The position numbers and the translations under genes were made by a program. The notes beneath the pieces are model-generated. The model was not told the origin of the DNA. It saw only the letters and a program-made list of their open reading frames with translations, and ran no database searches. A DNA stretch of 64,000 nt. It comes from Ephydatia muelleri. Taxonomy: Eukaryota; Porifera; Demospongiae; Spongillida; Spongillidae. The DNA is taken from the NCBI GenBank assembly GCA_013339895.1, contig JABACO010000001.1, forward strand, positions 4,022,280-4,086,279, given 5' to 3'. Positions 38,541 to 49,539 of the stretch are shown piece after piece. Each line of letters opens with the position of its first letter. Position 1 is the stretch's first letter.

Positions 38541-39539
38541 TTTGGAAATTAGAGTTCGGAGCATATACGAGCACGCACGCCACTAGCCTTTTTCGTATAC
38601 TTCCATATGCAAAACGATACAATTTTGTCTGCATGTATTGTAATATAGTCTAGGTTCTTCGCTCGTCATACTCTTTTGTATACGCTTACACAGGAACCGT
38701 GTTGCGTGCATGCATGTTGCTTGCGAGCAACAGGAAGCAAGCGGTTTAGGATATACATTGCGCAACACTGTTACATGCTAAACGTTGAATGAATGGCCGC
38801 CTTCAGTCCATATCTCTAATGTTGGTTTTGACGCATAGTCGTTGAATAGTCGTAATCCCCTTTGACTTCTCTAGCGACAAATTATCTTTTGCTCGTTAAT
38901 GGAAGCCATTTGCTCGTTAATGGAAGCGTTTAATTTATCAATACAATATCTCTCGACGCAACCCCAATATCTGCAATTAACGTTGATGCATTATATTAAT
39001 CCATCAAAATTGCCAAATGGCACCTAGCCGTATCAATAGAACATATAAACCTCAGAGCAACTTACAATTAGTCTGGAGACTAAACACATATTGCCATGCA
39101 TGGGTCTGGTTCCAAAACTAGTTACCACAGGTCATGTAGTTAGGGTGTGGCCAGACTTCCGCAATTGTTTGCGGTCTGATACAACGGAGCTGATCTCGAT
39201 CTGTACGATCGTGGAACCATGCATATTTACATGATCTGGTCCTCTACATACCCGACGGACAGCTAAAAACAAATTCGATCACGAACAAATTAAAAATTCT
39301 ACATGCGACTGTCACACGCTCCACTCGCGACAACAATTTTCCAGCCCCCCCCCCCCCCCCCTCACACACACACCTCCTTACACCCGTCCCAATTACTTTA
39401 CGAATGATCCCTTTCCGATCATATCGGTACCAGCAATTGGCATGCTCCAAGTGAGTTATGTTACATTTAACAATCGCCAACTTACCTCGTCGGACCAGAG
39501 CCAAAGTCCGCTTTCCATAACATTCGCTACCTTGTGCAT
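32260..39539 (-). CDS. Ankyrin-Roc-COR-death domain (ROCO family) protein
   Basis: This gene encodes a cytoplasmic signalling protein. Exons on the minus strand are 39539-39486 (MHKVANVMESGLWLWSDE), 37105-37007, 36650-36552, 36242-36144, 35958-35707, 34766 to about 33194/33201, 33137-33071, 32726-32673 and 32531-32260. The exons at 36650 and 36242 are each exactly 99 bp, one 33-residue ankyrin repeat each (YGQTPLMEASSEGH, DGWTPLIMASLTGH). The 35958 exon carries two more repeats and then the Roc P-loop GNSGAGKS. The next exon has the Roc G3 motif DLAGHHQYF and a G4-like VVGTHADLL, then a long COR-like region. The last exon has a death-domain-like fold ending NMAILQRWLDGKGMKPVTW and TLITAL. Domain order resembles DAPK without a kinase. 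The intron splitting the Roc domain is 940 bp. The donor after the large exon is ambiguous: the strong GTTGAG gives the wrong phase, while a weak GTTACA 7 bp earlier fits. Confidence 0.75.
37220..38016. mobile_element. hAT-like non-autonomous element, 8-bp TSD
   Basis: The left end reads CAGTGGCGGATACAGG and the right end, read inward on the other strand, CGGCGGCGGATCTACC. The element is flanked by an exact 8-bp direct repeat ATTGAACT (37212-37219 and 38017-38024), the target duplication length typical of hAT elements. It is 797 bp with no ORF, has G/C tracts near both ends, and contains a diverged arm of the TAGTCTCGTACC palindrome family at 37809. It lies in the first intron of the ankyrin-Roc gene. 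Confidence 0.75.
37247..37272. repeat. Poly-G tract inside the hAT-like element
   Basis: This is about 26 consecutive G just inside the left terminus. A matching G tract followed by GCGGCCG and a C tract occurs near the right terminus (about 37955-37991). Confidence 0.85.
38025..39485. other. Remainder of the first intron of the ankyrin-Roc gene
   Basis: No exon is supported. The stretch contains a G tract (about 38523-38540), a C tract (about 39345-39361) and a duplicated phrase TGCTCGTTAATGGAAGC near 38890-38930. Otherwise it is AT-rich. Confidence 0.5.
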
Positions 39540-39572
39540 CTTGGTGATGTAATCATTGCAATAATTACTACG

Positions 39573-39593
39573 AAGGAATTAATGCCACACCCA
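39573..39593 (+). repeat. 21-bp flank repeat, left copy
   Basis: AAGGAATTAATGCCACACCCA here is the exact reverse complement of 44011-44031. The pair brackets the whole 4.4-kb nested transposon block. No flanking target duplication was identified. Confidence 0.6.
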
Positions 39594-39649
39594 TACACAG
39601 GTTAGTCTCGTACCCAGACCAGTGGAAACACGTAGCGTTGACGTAATCC

Positions 39650-39782
39650 ATCCGCAGCTACGACACTGTGCACTGGTGATAATGTAGTGCACGTATCGCC
39701 GCTCCAAGTTAGGGCTCCGATGAATGACTTCGAAGTCAAACTCTTGAAGTAGCTCTAGCCATCTTGCCATCTGTCTCTCTGG
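39650..39782 (-). pseudogene. Gypsy RNase H, downstream part
   Basis: The fragment reads QMARWLELLQEFDFEVIHR, the typical RNase H to connection segment of Ty3/gypsy pol. After that it loses similarity near 39650. It is separated from the upstream RNase H part only by the foldback element and its duplicated TTCT. Confidence 0.75.
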
Positions 39783-39786
39783 TTCT

Positions 39787-41618
39787 GAGACAATCCATGG
39801 TAGTTCATAACAACTTTTGCCACGACCTTCTCAAATTTTTCAGTAATCTAATAGCGCTTATAGAGATTAGTTATTATGCAGAGTTTCACTTTCTGATACA
39901 CTTCGATTAATTGGCAATATTTTATCAACTTTGTAAGTGCCATGAAATTTTGTGATTACTATCACTGTTTTGCAAAGCTACAGTTATGTGTCAATAAAGT
40001 TTTAATTGAAACTTTTCCTAACACTACAATGCACTCACCTCATGGGTGTACACACATGTATGTATTGTGAGATAACCTTAATATTATGACTAGTTGTTTT
40101 ACACTTGTCTAATTATCTCAAAACACCATAATTCATTTTTATATTTCAATTTTACCACGCGACGAGATAGGTTGTGAGGTAGTTCATTCATTAAAATTAA
40201 TTTTGGGTATCCGTTCCGCTGGTAAGTTATAAATGGATTTATGTCAAAAACGATGTTTCTTTGAACTGCCGCTTGACCACAAAGTTTACACAGACGTAAC
40301 GATGCTATTAAAACAATGTAACTACGCTACAAGGGCGTAGCCCAAGTTGTGAAAGAACGGGAAGGTCACGTTACACTATGCGCTAAGCTTCGTACGATTG
40401 CTGATATGCACTTCTATAAGCATGCATGACATGCACCGATTACGATACAACAATAGTAGCGCGCGCTGCTCTTAGGCAATGCAACGAGCTGCTATTATAA
40501 ACAATAGCGCTTTTACTAAGCGCAGTGCGGGGAACCGAACAAATGATTGTTAAGAAGGCTTCAATTGTTCTGAGCGTGCCTCGTATAGTATGCATTGTGT
40601 GACATTTGAACAAAAGACCCTGTAGTTCCATTTGAACTAAAGAGCCCGCACGCCGCAACCTGGCCCAGCACGATCTTTTGTTTATCCACAGACTCAAGAT
40701 ATTCTTGTTATTCCAACATCAGATGTTCTAACTCTTGTTGACCCCCTCACTAGTAGCACTGCTAGATGCTACAGACTTAGTGATACTGAATCACTTAAGG
40801 CTTCAAGAGCTCGTCAATTAAGACTGAGTAGTTAGTTTTTTATTTTTTAATTCTATAGCACGTTTATCTTTTCACATGGAAGGTGTGATCTTTTGTGAAC
40901 ATGTATATGATTAAATAAATATTAGCACGTACTACGCTTAGAGCGCTAATATTGTTGTATCGGAATCGAAGCGTCATGCATGTTTAGGCGTACGAAGGTT
41001 AGCGCACATCCTTCGCAACTTGGGCTACGCCCTTTTAGCGTAGGCATCGTTACGTCTGTGTAAACTTTGTGATCAAGCGGCAGTTCAAAGAAACATCAAG
41101 TTCCATTTATAACTTACCAGCAGAACTGATACCCAAAATTAAATTTTAATGAATTAACTCCGAACATTAATGACACTAATATAATAAAATAAAATAAATA
41201 AATAAATAAAAGAAATTACCTCACAACCTATCTCGTCACGTGGTAAAATTGAAATATAAAAAGGAATTATGGTGTTTTGAAATAATTAGACAAGTGTAAA
41301 ACAACTAGTCATAATATTAAATTTATTAAGGTTATCTCACAATACATACATGTGTGTACACCCATGAGGTGAGTGCATTCTAGTGTTAGTAAAAGTTTCA
41401 ATTAAAATATTGACACATAACTGTAGCTTTGCAAAACAGTGATAGTCATCACAAAATTTCAGGGCACTTACAAAATATTGCCAATTAATCGAAGTGTATC
41501 AGAAAGTGAAACTCTGCATAATAACTAATCTCTATAAGCCCTATTAGATTACTGAAAAATAAAAAAAGATTTGAGAAGGTCGTGGCAAACGTTGTGATGA
41601 ACTACCATGGATTGTCTC
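39787..41618. mobile_element. 1.83-kb foldback transposon with 4-bp TSD
   Basis: The element begins GAGACAATCCATGGTAGTTC and ends with its reverse complement. Its arms of about 680 bp (39787 to about 40465, and about 40940 to 41618) are near-identical inverted repeats. They share blocks such as AACTTACCAGC, ACACATGTATGTATTGTGAG and the GGGCGTAGCCCAAGTTG region. The spacer is about 475 bp with no recognisable ORF. A 4-bp direct repeat TTCT flanks it (39783-39786 and 41619-41622). Removing the element with one TTCT copy would leave the surrounding RNase H frame uninterrupted, which fixes both ends. The superfamily is not determined. Confidence 0.85.
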
Positions 41619-41622
41619 TTCT

Positions 41623-41729
41623 CTGAATTTATAGAGCCATTGTAGGGAACCGTGATCAGTTCGTACAATAAAATGTCGCCTAAGAAGGTACGCTCGAAAA
41701 TGCTTCACGAATGTTATCACTGCCAACAA
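41623..41729 (-). pseudogene. Gypsy RNase H, upstream part
   Basis: The fragment reads FRAYLLRRHFIVRTDHGSL and LQWLYKFRE, the RNase H motif region with the conserved TDH. It is cut at the foldback insertion. Confidence 0.8.
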
Positions 41730-41923
41730 CTCCTTCCTCGTAACACAGTATCGTCTTTCGGCTTTGGTTAGTCTTTCTGGCGTAGGCTACGACGAATTCG
41801 TTCCCTTCATGCAGTACTTGCGACAAATCAGTTCCTAGTCCAACATGCTGGCATCTGTGTCAAGAATAAATTGTTTAGAAAAATCGGGAAACGCCAAAAT
41901 AGGCGCGGACATCAGCCGCGACT

Positions 41924-42974
41924 TTAGCTCAACAAATGCTGCATCGCACTCAGTGGTCCATTTTTAAACTCCCTCCCTTTTTCTGTTAGTCGATACAGAG
42001 GTTTGACAATAGCTGCAAAGTTATACATTCTGTAGTACCCGACCAGACCCAACAATCCTTGAACTTCCTGCGTTGTCTGAGGTACTGTCCACTTCTGAAC
42101 AGCATCCGTCTTCAAAGGGTCGGTGGCTACGCCCTCTCTTGTAATTCTGTGACCTAGAAACAGAACTTCTCTGCGAAACAGAGAACATTTAGACGCCTTA
42201 AGTTTCAACCCTGCACCTCTTAGCCTGTCCAACACCAACTTCAGATTTGCTAGATGCTGGCTGAGCGTCCACCCCATAATCAAGATATCGTTGATATAGA
42301 CGAGGCAACTGCTCCATTGGATACCTGATAGTACTAGATCCATAAGTCTCTGGAAGGTTGCAGGAGCATTGCAAATCCCAAAGGGCATCAAATTAAAATT
42401 CATATAGCCCATCTCGGGATGAGAATGCGACGGTTACTCTCACAAACTTCCAATACCCCCAAGTTAGGTCTAACGTTGAGAACCACTGTGAGCCTCCCAG
42501 TGCATCCAGGGTGTCGTCAATTCTAGGGATGAGGTAAGCATCCTTACGTGTGACCATCCTATAGTCCACTCAGAAACGATATGATCCATTTTTCTTCTAG
42601 ACCAACACCACCGGTGACGCCCATGGACTAGAAGATGGCCGGATAACGTCCTTTTTCAGCATGTTCTGAATCAGCTGGTGAGCTTGCTCTCCTCTGCCTG
42701 CTGGAATACACCTGTAGGGTTGCCTGATAGGTGGGTGATTACCAGTGTCAATTGTATGCTCAACACAACCCGTCCGCCCCAAGCCATCATTCTTATCTCC
42801 AAATATATCCGCAGAGGCTACCAGCAAGTGGTATAGTTGCTCCCTTTGATCATTAGTCAGATCTTCCTCACAATGCTCCACCATCTCACACAACATCGGC
42901 TTCATGCTCTGTGACACCTCTGGAGTACGCTCGGCTGCCTGCATATTCTCAGCTGTCTTGATGGGAGCCAACAT
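41924..42974 (-). pseudogene. Gypsy reverse transcriptase, degenerate
   Basis: This region spans the Ty3/gypsy reverse transcriptase. Upstream are HTIDTGNHPPIRQPYR and SSPWASPVVLV. Downstream are NLMPFGICNAPATFQRLMD, the catalytic-box position YINDILIMG and LGHRITREGVATDP. The catalytic motif, normally YxDD, has N in place of the first D. Stop codons and a frame change separate the two halves (around 42420-42600). It is therefore inactive. Confidence 0.85.
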
Positions 42975-43317
42975 CCACTCCTCCAGCCTCTGTGCCGCAG
43001 CAACTCTCTTTCCTTGGTGTACATGCAGTAGCCTCAGTTGGTTGTGGGTTAATCATCCTTATGGGAATGCAACCTGATTGTACCGCTTGAAGAGAAAAGA
43101 CCACTCCAGCTGCAACTAGGATGGGCATGTTAGTATGCAAACCTTCCACCAACCATATACCATTTACATCAGTTATGTCCACACCAGCCACCGTTTCCAA
43201 CTCACTATAGGGTGGAATGGTTACAGTTTCCAAGAGACTCACCGATGCGGAAGCTGCTTTTTTAGCTCTGCAATCATGAAATATGCCATTGGTGGTAAAT
43301 TGCCCGATATAGTGCAA
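42960..43317 (-). pseudogene. Gypsy pol upstream linker region
   Basis: The open stretch reads VTIPPYSELETVAG, GIWLVEGLHTNMPILVAAG and IPIRMINPQPTEAT. This is the segment usually found between protease and reverse transcriptase in metazoan gypsy elements. It ends near the reverse transcriptase start with a frame change. Confidence 0.6.
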
Positions 43318-43366
43318 AGAACTCTTGGTAGCTGGTGTCGTAGGCCAAAATTGAAGCCTTGTCCAC

Positions 43367-43829
43367 TCAACACTCGGAATTGGGGTTCCGCTTGCAGTGG
43401 GCTTTCACTTGTTCTACTTGATTTCGAATTGATATTGCACGAGCCAGGTGAGTAACCTGACCATGCCTTCTATCATCCACTGCTCTACCTACATCTTCAT
43501 TCAGAAACATTGCACACTCCTCCCAAAATGTGTTGAACTTTGCAGATTGTTCAGTATTTAGTTCTCTGAGATCAGGAAGCACATTGAGGTCTTCCATCCA
43601 TGATTTTTTTAATTTTCTTGTCGACATCTGCTTGCTCGGTAGTAGATGGAGCTGATTCATCCCATGTTTGTTCCCTGTAGAAGTAGCGCAGAGAAGATGG
43701 TTTTGTTGAAGGTGAAATTTGGCCAAACTTTTCAAACATTGCTGTGCGCATGGCTCTTGTGTGATACTGTGGAGTAAGTGCTCTAACATTTTCAATTACA
43801 ACCTGACTCTGGTGAAATACAGTGGTCAT
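43367..43829 (-). pseudogene. Transposon-associated ORF of unknown function, broken
   Basis: Two overlapping frames read FHQSQVVIENVRALTPQYH and then FWEECAMFLNEDVGRAVDD, RRHGQVTHLARAISIRNQV. The pattern resembles an uncharacterised protein I associate with repeats in cnidarian and sponge genomes, but I cannot name the family. It is frameshifted near 43600. It runs into the gypsy-like segment near 43320-43360, so the two appear joined by insertion or recombination. Confidence 0.4.
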
Positions 43830-43869
43830 ATCACAATCAAATGGAACTTTCCATTACGCCCCCTTCCGC

Positions 43870-43906
43870 CCCCCCCCCCCCCCCCCCCTCCCCGGATCTG
43901 CCACTG
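43870..43906. mobile_element. Solo DNA-transposon terminus with C tract
   Basis: A C tract is followed by CCCCGGATCTGCCACTG ending at 43906. Read on the minus strand this is CAGTGGCAGATCCGGGG, closely similar to the hAT-like termini at 37220 and 58115. The partner end was not found, so it may belong to the element carrying the unknown ORF at 43367-43829. Confidence 0.5.
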
Positions 43907-44010
43907 GTTATTGTTGTGCTGGTAGCGAACGAACATGCGTGTTTAACTTTGCAGTTACAAAATGCTTGAAACACAAATAATTTCCATTCCTATCAAATCA
44001 TTCCCACCAG

Positions 44011-44031
44011 TGGGTGTGGCATTAATTCCTT
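44011..44031 (-). repeat. 21-bp flank repeat, right copy
   Basis: TGGGTGTGGCATTAATTCCTT is the exact inverse of the copy at 39573-39593. Confidence 0.6.
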
Positions 44032-46009
44032 TGCCCCTCCCTGTGGAAACAATAGCTATTTGTTGCGGCAGCGGAAGTGTAAAATACATAACAACAACAC
44101 AACAGTTACGTGCACAACGCGACAATGATTATGGCAAAGAGCAGTAGCCATGCACATGGAGGGGTGAAGCGTTGACCAGCTATCCAAATATGAATATATA
44201 CTTTTCTGTCGTTTGAGGTACGAATTAGCAGAGATAGAAAATTAGCTCCATATGAATAGAGCAAAGCGTATCCAGCCACTAGTTAGATAACATGTTGGTT
44301 GGGGTGATAGTCTGTTTTTGTTAGCCTTGAATATGTTGTGTGCTGTAATTGAAATACAACTTGTAATATAGGTACCTTTTTGTTTTGCAAATTGTGTATG
44401 CGTGTATTATGGTTATTGGCCCTTGTATTGAGTGTAATGAAAATTGATGCACATGGGTAATTCGAAGCTGATGTTCATGTGTCATACACGATCATGCGTT
44501 GATTTTATGTGACGTTTTTGCCTCACCTCTGAGCATGAATGATGCAGGATTGGATGGTTACTAAATTTGAAGTGGGTTTCTAATGAAGCGAATTATAAGT
44601 TGTTTGCATCACTATGCATGTGTATCCATACTTGCTTATATTTATATTTCAAATGATAGCCACAAAAGCATCAAATTGTAGTAAATTGTAAGTTTTATTG
44701 CCATTTTCTTTGCAATAGAACGTTTCACTAATTGAGGCTTGAATAATATTCTCTTGATTATGTTTACTTGAATTTTGAAAGTATCATTAGGACACATTAC
44801 TACTAAACATATTCTTGTGAAATCTAATATGTTTTGCTAATACAAGACTCCGATCTGATAATGTCTTCCTGGATCCTACTTATAACCGCTGTGGGATGCT
44901 AGTTTTGGGAAATATATATGCATGTGGCAATTTGTCCCCAATCCCGAGTACATTCTACAACTCTTCGCACACAATTTTATCCAAATTCATCTAAAATAGC
45001 ACCATTGTTGTCAATAGCAGTTTTGGCTGATGAGAACCACTACAGAAATAATGCCTCTGGTTTAAGTGGAGAGGACAGTGACAGATCAAGGGCAAGCAGC
45101 TGGTGTACTGCTGACACCTCACTTTTCCAGAAGAATTTCTGCTTGACATGTGTGTGAGTCATTTATGGCCCCGCTTGATAAAGAGACAGAGAACGAATGG
45201 AAACAACAGGCAATAGAAAACACCAAAGGCTACTGCTGCTACTGTATGGGACACCAACCATCTCATACACATCAAAAGGTTTAATGCAGATGTGCTACTA
45301 TGTACCATTGTTGTTACAAACATGAAAATGAACATAAAAACAGATGAAGGCAAAAACACAGCCACTAGGGCTTCAAACAGAATCAAACAATCCACGCCAG
45401 AGATACCAAACATTGAGGTCTTGGCAGTCCTCATAGACATGGTCACAACAAATAACATTTTAAAATTGAACGGTCGATTCTACCTCCAAATTAAAGGAGT
45501 ACTAACGTGAAATGTTTTTGCCCATTGTACAGCAGCCTGTTCATGGGTGAAATTGAGCAAAATATGAAGACCGCTACTATGGCTTTGATATATAAATGAT
45601 TACTTTATCGTCTTTGATGGAAAATAAGCAAACTTTCAAACCTTCATAAGATATGTAATACACTTCACCCCAACAAGAAATTCACAGGAGAATGTGCCTC
45701 AAATGAAATAAACCTCCAGGTGCCTTATCAAAAGACATAGAACAACTAAACAAATTACGATACCTTCAATTCAGACACGAAACCAATAGTCCAAAATCCT
45801 TATACCATCATGCATATACAAATAAATCATTTCAAGACGCTCCTTTCCTCTCCAGACGCAGAGCCAGACGATCTGCTGGGTCAACCCGATGAAGGTGGTG
45901 TAATAAACTCAAGCCTCATCAAGGTAGAAGTCCAGAGAATGGCCCAGATACTGGGAAGTTTGACTGTTTCATCAAACGTACATGTAAACATGTACATGTA
46001 CTTCACATA
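44032..46009. other. Unassigned 2-kb stretch
   Basis: No confident gene is seen. A minus-strand frame at 45159-45458 encodes 99 residues with several hydrophobic segments (for example FMFIFMFVTTMVHSSTSA and TVAAVAFGVFYCLLFPFVL), resembling a multi-pass membrane protein fragment. I found no splice sites or family signature to support it. A plus-strand frame at 44918-45157 is also unidentifiable. Confidence 0.3.
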
Positions 46010-46011
46010 GT

Positions 46012-46205
46012 GAGGTCTCAGTGGTGGGCTGTACCTCACCCCCCTGACTATCATACTGTTATTCACCGTTTGCAAGTATAGTAATTGACATGTGAAAGAG
46101 GGTGATGGTGCGCATTCCCTAAGTCTGGCCTGTCATTAGGTCATGGAGAATGGGTGGGGGATAGGAGAGTACTGAGTGCCATACCCTAGCTTGTGGGACC
46201 ACCAT
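46012..46205 (+). repeat. ~190-bp repeat module, copy 1
   Basis: It starts GTGAGGTCTCAGTGGTGGGC and includes ATCATACTGTTATTCACC and GGTGATGGTGCGCATTCCCT. It is a direct, diverged copy of 47098-47290. Confidence 0.75.
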
Positions 46206-46901
46206 ATTAAAAACAGCTACTAGTCAATTTAGTTAATGTAGTTATTTACTTGCATTTTGGTTAAAAGAGCATGTACTGATCTTATTAAACACATACAAAA
46301 TTAATTATTTACACATCAAATCAAAATAAGAAAGTTAGGCTCAGCAGCCAATTAAGGAGGAGGAGGTTAAAGTTCAGGACATGTTGCATCCTGACACAGT
46401 AGCTTGCCAAATTCCAGGACACCAGGGAATACCTTCTGGGCATCTCCTTTGTTGATTCCAGTTGGTTCCAGACATGAAGGAATTTTGACTGATGAAAGGG
46501 CACGATGAACAATGTCATTAATGGATGAATGGCTGTGGTGAGGATATTGACTCTTTCAACAGCTCAGGCCATGTGCATCAAAATGGGTGATCTGCGCTCC
46601 ACAATGATGGCAAAGATGTTGCTGACAAAGAGAAGTGCCCAAACATAGGCCAATCGCACTACACATAGTGCTATCGTCCACAATCACAAGCATTTATTCA
46701 CCATGCAGTTTAGTGTGAGGAAAGGGTTAAACGTTAGTTCATTTAGTGATACTGCATGAGTGCATCGGAATTGTCATTGGGACTGAACATCACAAACATC
46801 ACCAATAAACTCTAGTACATCAAACATTCTACATACAGATCACTCTCATTGCGCCCTCGTGAACATGTCAATCGGATAGGGCCTATTGATGCTGCACTTA
46901 C

Positions 46902-46995
46902 CTCATTCTGTATGCTGACCGGCACATCTTTATTCAATAACCCTTAACAAAGTCCAAATGCCCTCACTTGATGCCTCCATCAGTGCGGTCCATAT
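46902..46995 (-). pseudogene. Degenerate ankyrin-repeat exon
   Basis: Read on the minus strand, this encodes WTALMEASSEG-like sequence matching the ankyrin exon at 36650-36552. A frameshift in the middle is followed by VSIQNE-like sequence and an intact donor GAG|GTAAGT at 46902/46901. The acceptor side is not recognisable. It looks like a dead paralogue of the ankyrin exons in the ankyrin-Roc gene. Confidence 0.55.
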
Positions 46996-47097
46996 ATGTA
47001 CAAAAAACACACAACCCCATTTTCCATCCCTGCACATGCAGAAGATAGAGAGTACGAAAGTACTCACAGTTTAACAACACAACATGCTTCACACTGT

Positions 47098-47290
47098 GAG
47101 GTCTCAGTGGTATGCTGCACCTCACCCCCTGAACATCATACTGTTATTCACCTTTTACAAGTAGAGTAATTGACATTGACAAAGTGGGTGATGGTGTGCA
47201 TTCCCTAGGTCTAGCTCATCATTAGGTCACGGAGGGCAGTTTGGGGATAGGAATTCTACAGAGTCCCATAACCTTGGCCACCACATTGTA
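47098..47290 (+). repeat. ~190-bp repeat module, copy 2
   Basis: It starts GTGAGGTCTCAGTGGTATGC. It is similar to 46012-46205 in the same orientation. Part of it also forms the left arm of the inverted repeat at 47136-47965. Confidence 0.75.
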
Positions 47291-47965
47291 CTCCTGCAAT
47301 GGTGCACTCTAATCCAATAGTTCCTTCACACATAGCTACTTTCTGTAATGAAATGTTATGAGCAGCAGCCATTGGGAAGTACGAGGCAAATTATGTCCTT
47401 TTGGAAGTTTCGAACCGACATGTAATTTGACTATGAAAAAAATGCTCAATCAGTTGCAACCTCTGAAACGTGTAACAACTTGTATTGGGAACAGCAATTA
47501 TATAATCATAATTAAAAAAATTACATGTCGGTTCGACTTCATAAATAAGCTTTTCCTTAAACATGATACAACTAGCTTCCAAATAATCATTGATGCGCAA
47601 TCGATACTGGAGGTGCAAAGCAAATATGGATACATTTTTTAGTTTTTTGAAACACAACCAAATTAGACATGCATGAACTTCCAAAAGGACATCATTTGCC
47701 TCGTACTTCCCATGCTCTGAGCCATGGCTGCTGCTACCGCATAACATTTCATTACAGAAAGTAGCCATGTGTGAAGGAACTATTGGATTAGAGTGCACCA
47801 TTGCAGGAGTACAATGTGGTGGCCAAGGTTATGGGGCTCTGTAGAATTCCTATCCCCAAACAGCCCTCCGTGACCTAATGATGAGCTAGACCTAGGGAAT
47901 GCACACCATCACCCACTTTGTCAATGTCAATTACTCTACTTGTAAAAGGTGAATAACAGTATGAT
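47136..47965. repeat. 830-bp inverted repeat with nested hairpin
   Basis: The left arm (47136-47409) and right arm (47676-47965) are near-identical inverted repeats. They begin and end with ATCATACTGTTATTCACC and its complement, and meet the spacer at TCCTTTTGGAAGTT. The 266-bp spacer contains a smaller perfect 18-bp inverted repeat. No target duplication is visible at the outer ends. Confidence 0.8.
47411..47535. mobile_element. 125-bp MITE-like hairpin, 18-bp perfect TIRs
   Basis: The termini are CGAACCGACATGTAATTT and its exact complement. It sits in the loop of the larger inverted repeat, consistent with a small insertion. No ORF. Confidence 0.55.
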
Positions 47966-49106
47966 TTGCAGCGCAAATAATTTTCACAGAGCAGGAAATG
48001 ATTTACCTATTGAAGGCTAGCGGGATTCGATATAACTTTAAAAACTTGCTTTTTGGTTGAAACTGACGTCGATTTGAACTAAGTAAACCCACTTTCTGCC
48101 TATCGCGTTCAAGTTGTGGGACACGTATATGTTTATCACATGCAGTCACGGTAACCACGCGGATTGGCTATTTGGAAATTTCCGCAGCGCAGCGCCAATC
48201 CACAATCAGTTGCTATGACAATGAATATTTGGGACAGTTTCCGCGAAAATTGCCCCACGGATATATTATAAAATGTTATAAAAATGCATCGCGGGTGAAT
48301 CGCTATAACTTCCCAACGGTTAACGCTATCGACCTCCTATTTCCAACACTTCATACTACACCATTTCACTACAGGGAAACTTATTTTGGGGCCTTGCACT
48401 AGTTCCTTGCTGATGCTACGAAGTCCGATACCCCATGGGGTTCAAAACCGTCACATCTTCAGCTAGGAGAATTTAAATCGCTTCAAATTCCGTATGTACA
48501 TACAGGGGTCCTGTTGCTATTGATGTGTTCAGTTCGTTAATTTTTACTCTATCCGTCACGGAGATACAGCTGTGCAAAGTTAATGCACATTTCCCGCTCG
48601 ATTGCACCATTTTTGCATGCAACCCGTGTTCCATTCTCCCAATCTACAATAAATTTTGATAACTTCTTTGTTCCGCCCATTTCTCCCTTAAACTAAGCTA
48701 GCCGTTCCCAACTGTTTTTGTCTCACTCAGGCAGTGAGTTTATGCGGGAAAGTTAAAAGAAGAAGAACGCTGCTCAGTTCCAGACGATCGTACCAAATTA
48801 ACGGACCCCAAGTGAATATAACCTTGCGCCTCCCACGTCGCCGGCAGTATTCAAAACGGCACGCGTAAGGCTATTTGCTAGCACTCACATCATCCTCTAG
48901 TCGTGTAATAAAGCTTTTCTATTTGCCATCATCTTGCTAAAATCATCGTCTTATATCTGCCACGCCCACTCGGCTACGATTTCGGTCTCACACAACTTTC
49001 AGCTCACACATAGTACATGAACTCATGCTGGCTCACACTTGTGCACACACTTGCATTGTTGCGTACATGGCCCTGTACACTATCGTATGGCATATTTTCT
49101 TATACA

Positions 49107-49236
<130 letters not shown>

Positions 49237-49539
49237 ATGTACAGCATACTTGCACACACCAGTTATACATGTGGCAAACAATACACCTGTCTGATGATGG
49301 TACAAACACTCTCACTCACAAACATTGTCACATGCACATGTATTCTATTCAATTCAACTGTACTTGTGCTTGCCTGTACAGACCACTGATTCTATGTAAA
49401 TTTGTGTACCAAGCTTTCTGTACATGTATCGTGTCTCCAAGGATTGAATACATTGTGTCCCCATCTGGTATTCTAAATGTACACAAACATTGCACACTTG
49501 CACACACACACCACTGTATAAATGTGGCAATACACATGC

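Larger units (their letters stand above)
39600..43350 (-). mobile_element. Decayed Ty3/gypsy retrotransposon pol, interrupted
   Basis: Reading the minus strand, pieces of a Ty3/gypsy pol appear in order. They are an upstream linker (about 43290-42980), reverse transcriptase (42974-41924), RNase H start (about 41729-41623) and RNase H continuation (about 39782-39650). The body is broken by stops and frame changes, and a foldback element sits inside RNase H. I see no LTRs and no gag or integrase in this block. It is a dead remnant. Confidence 0.7.
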
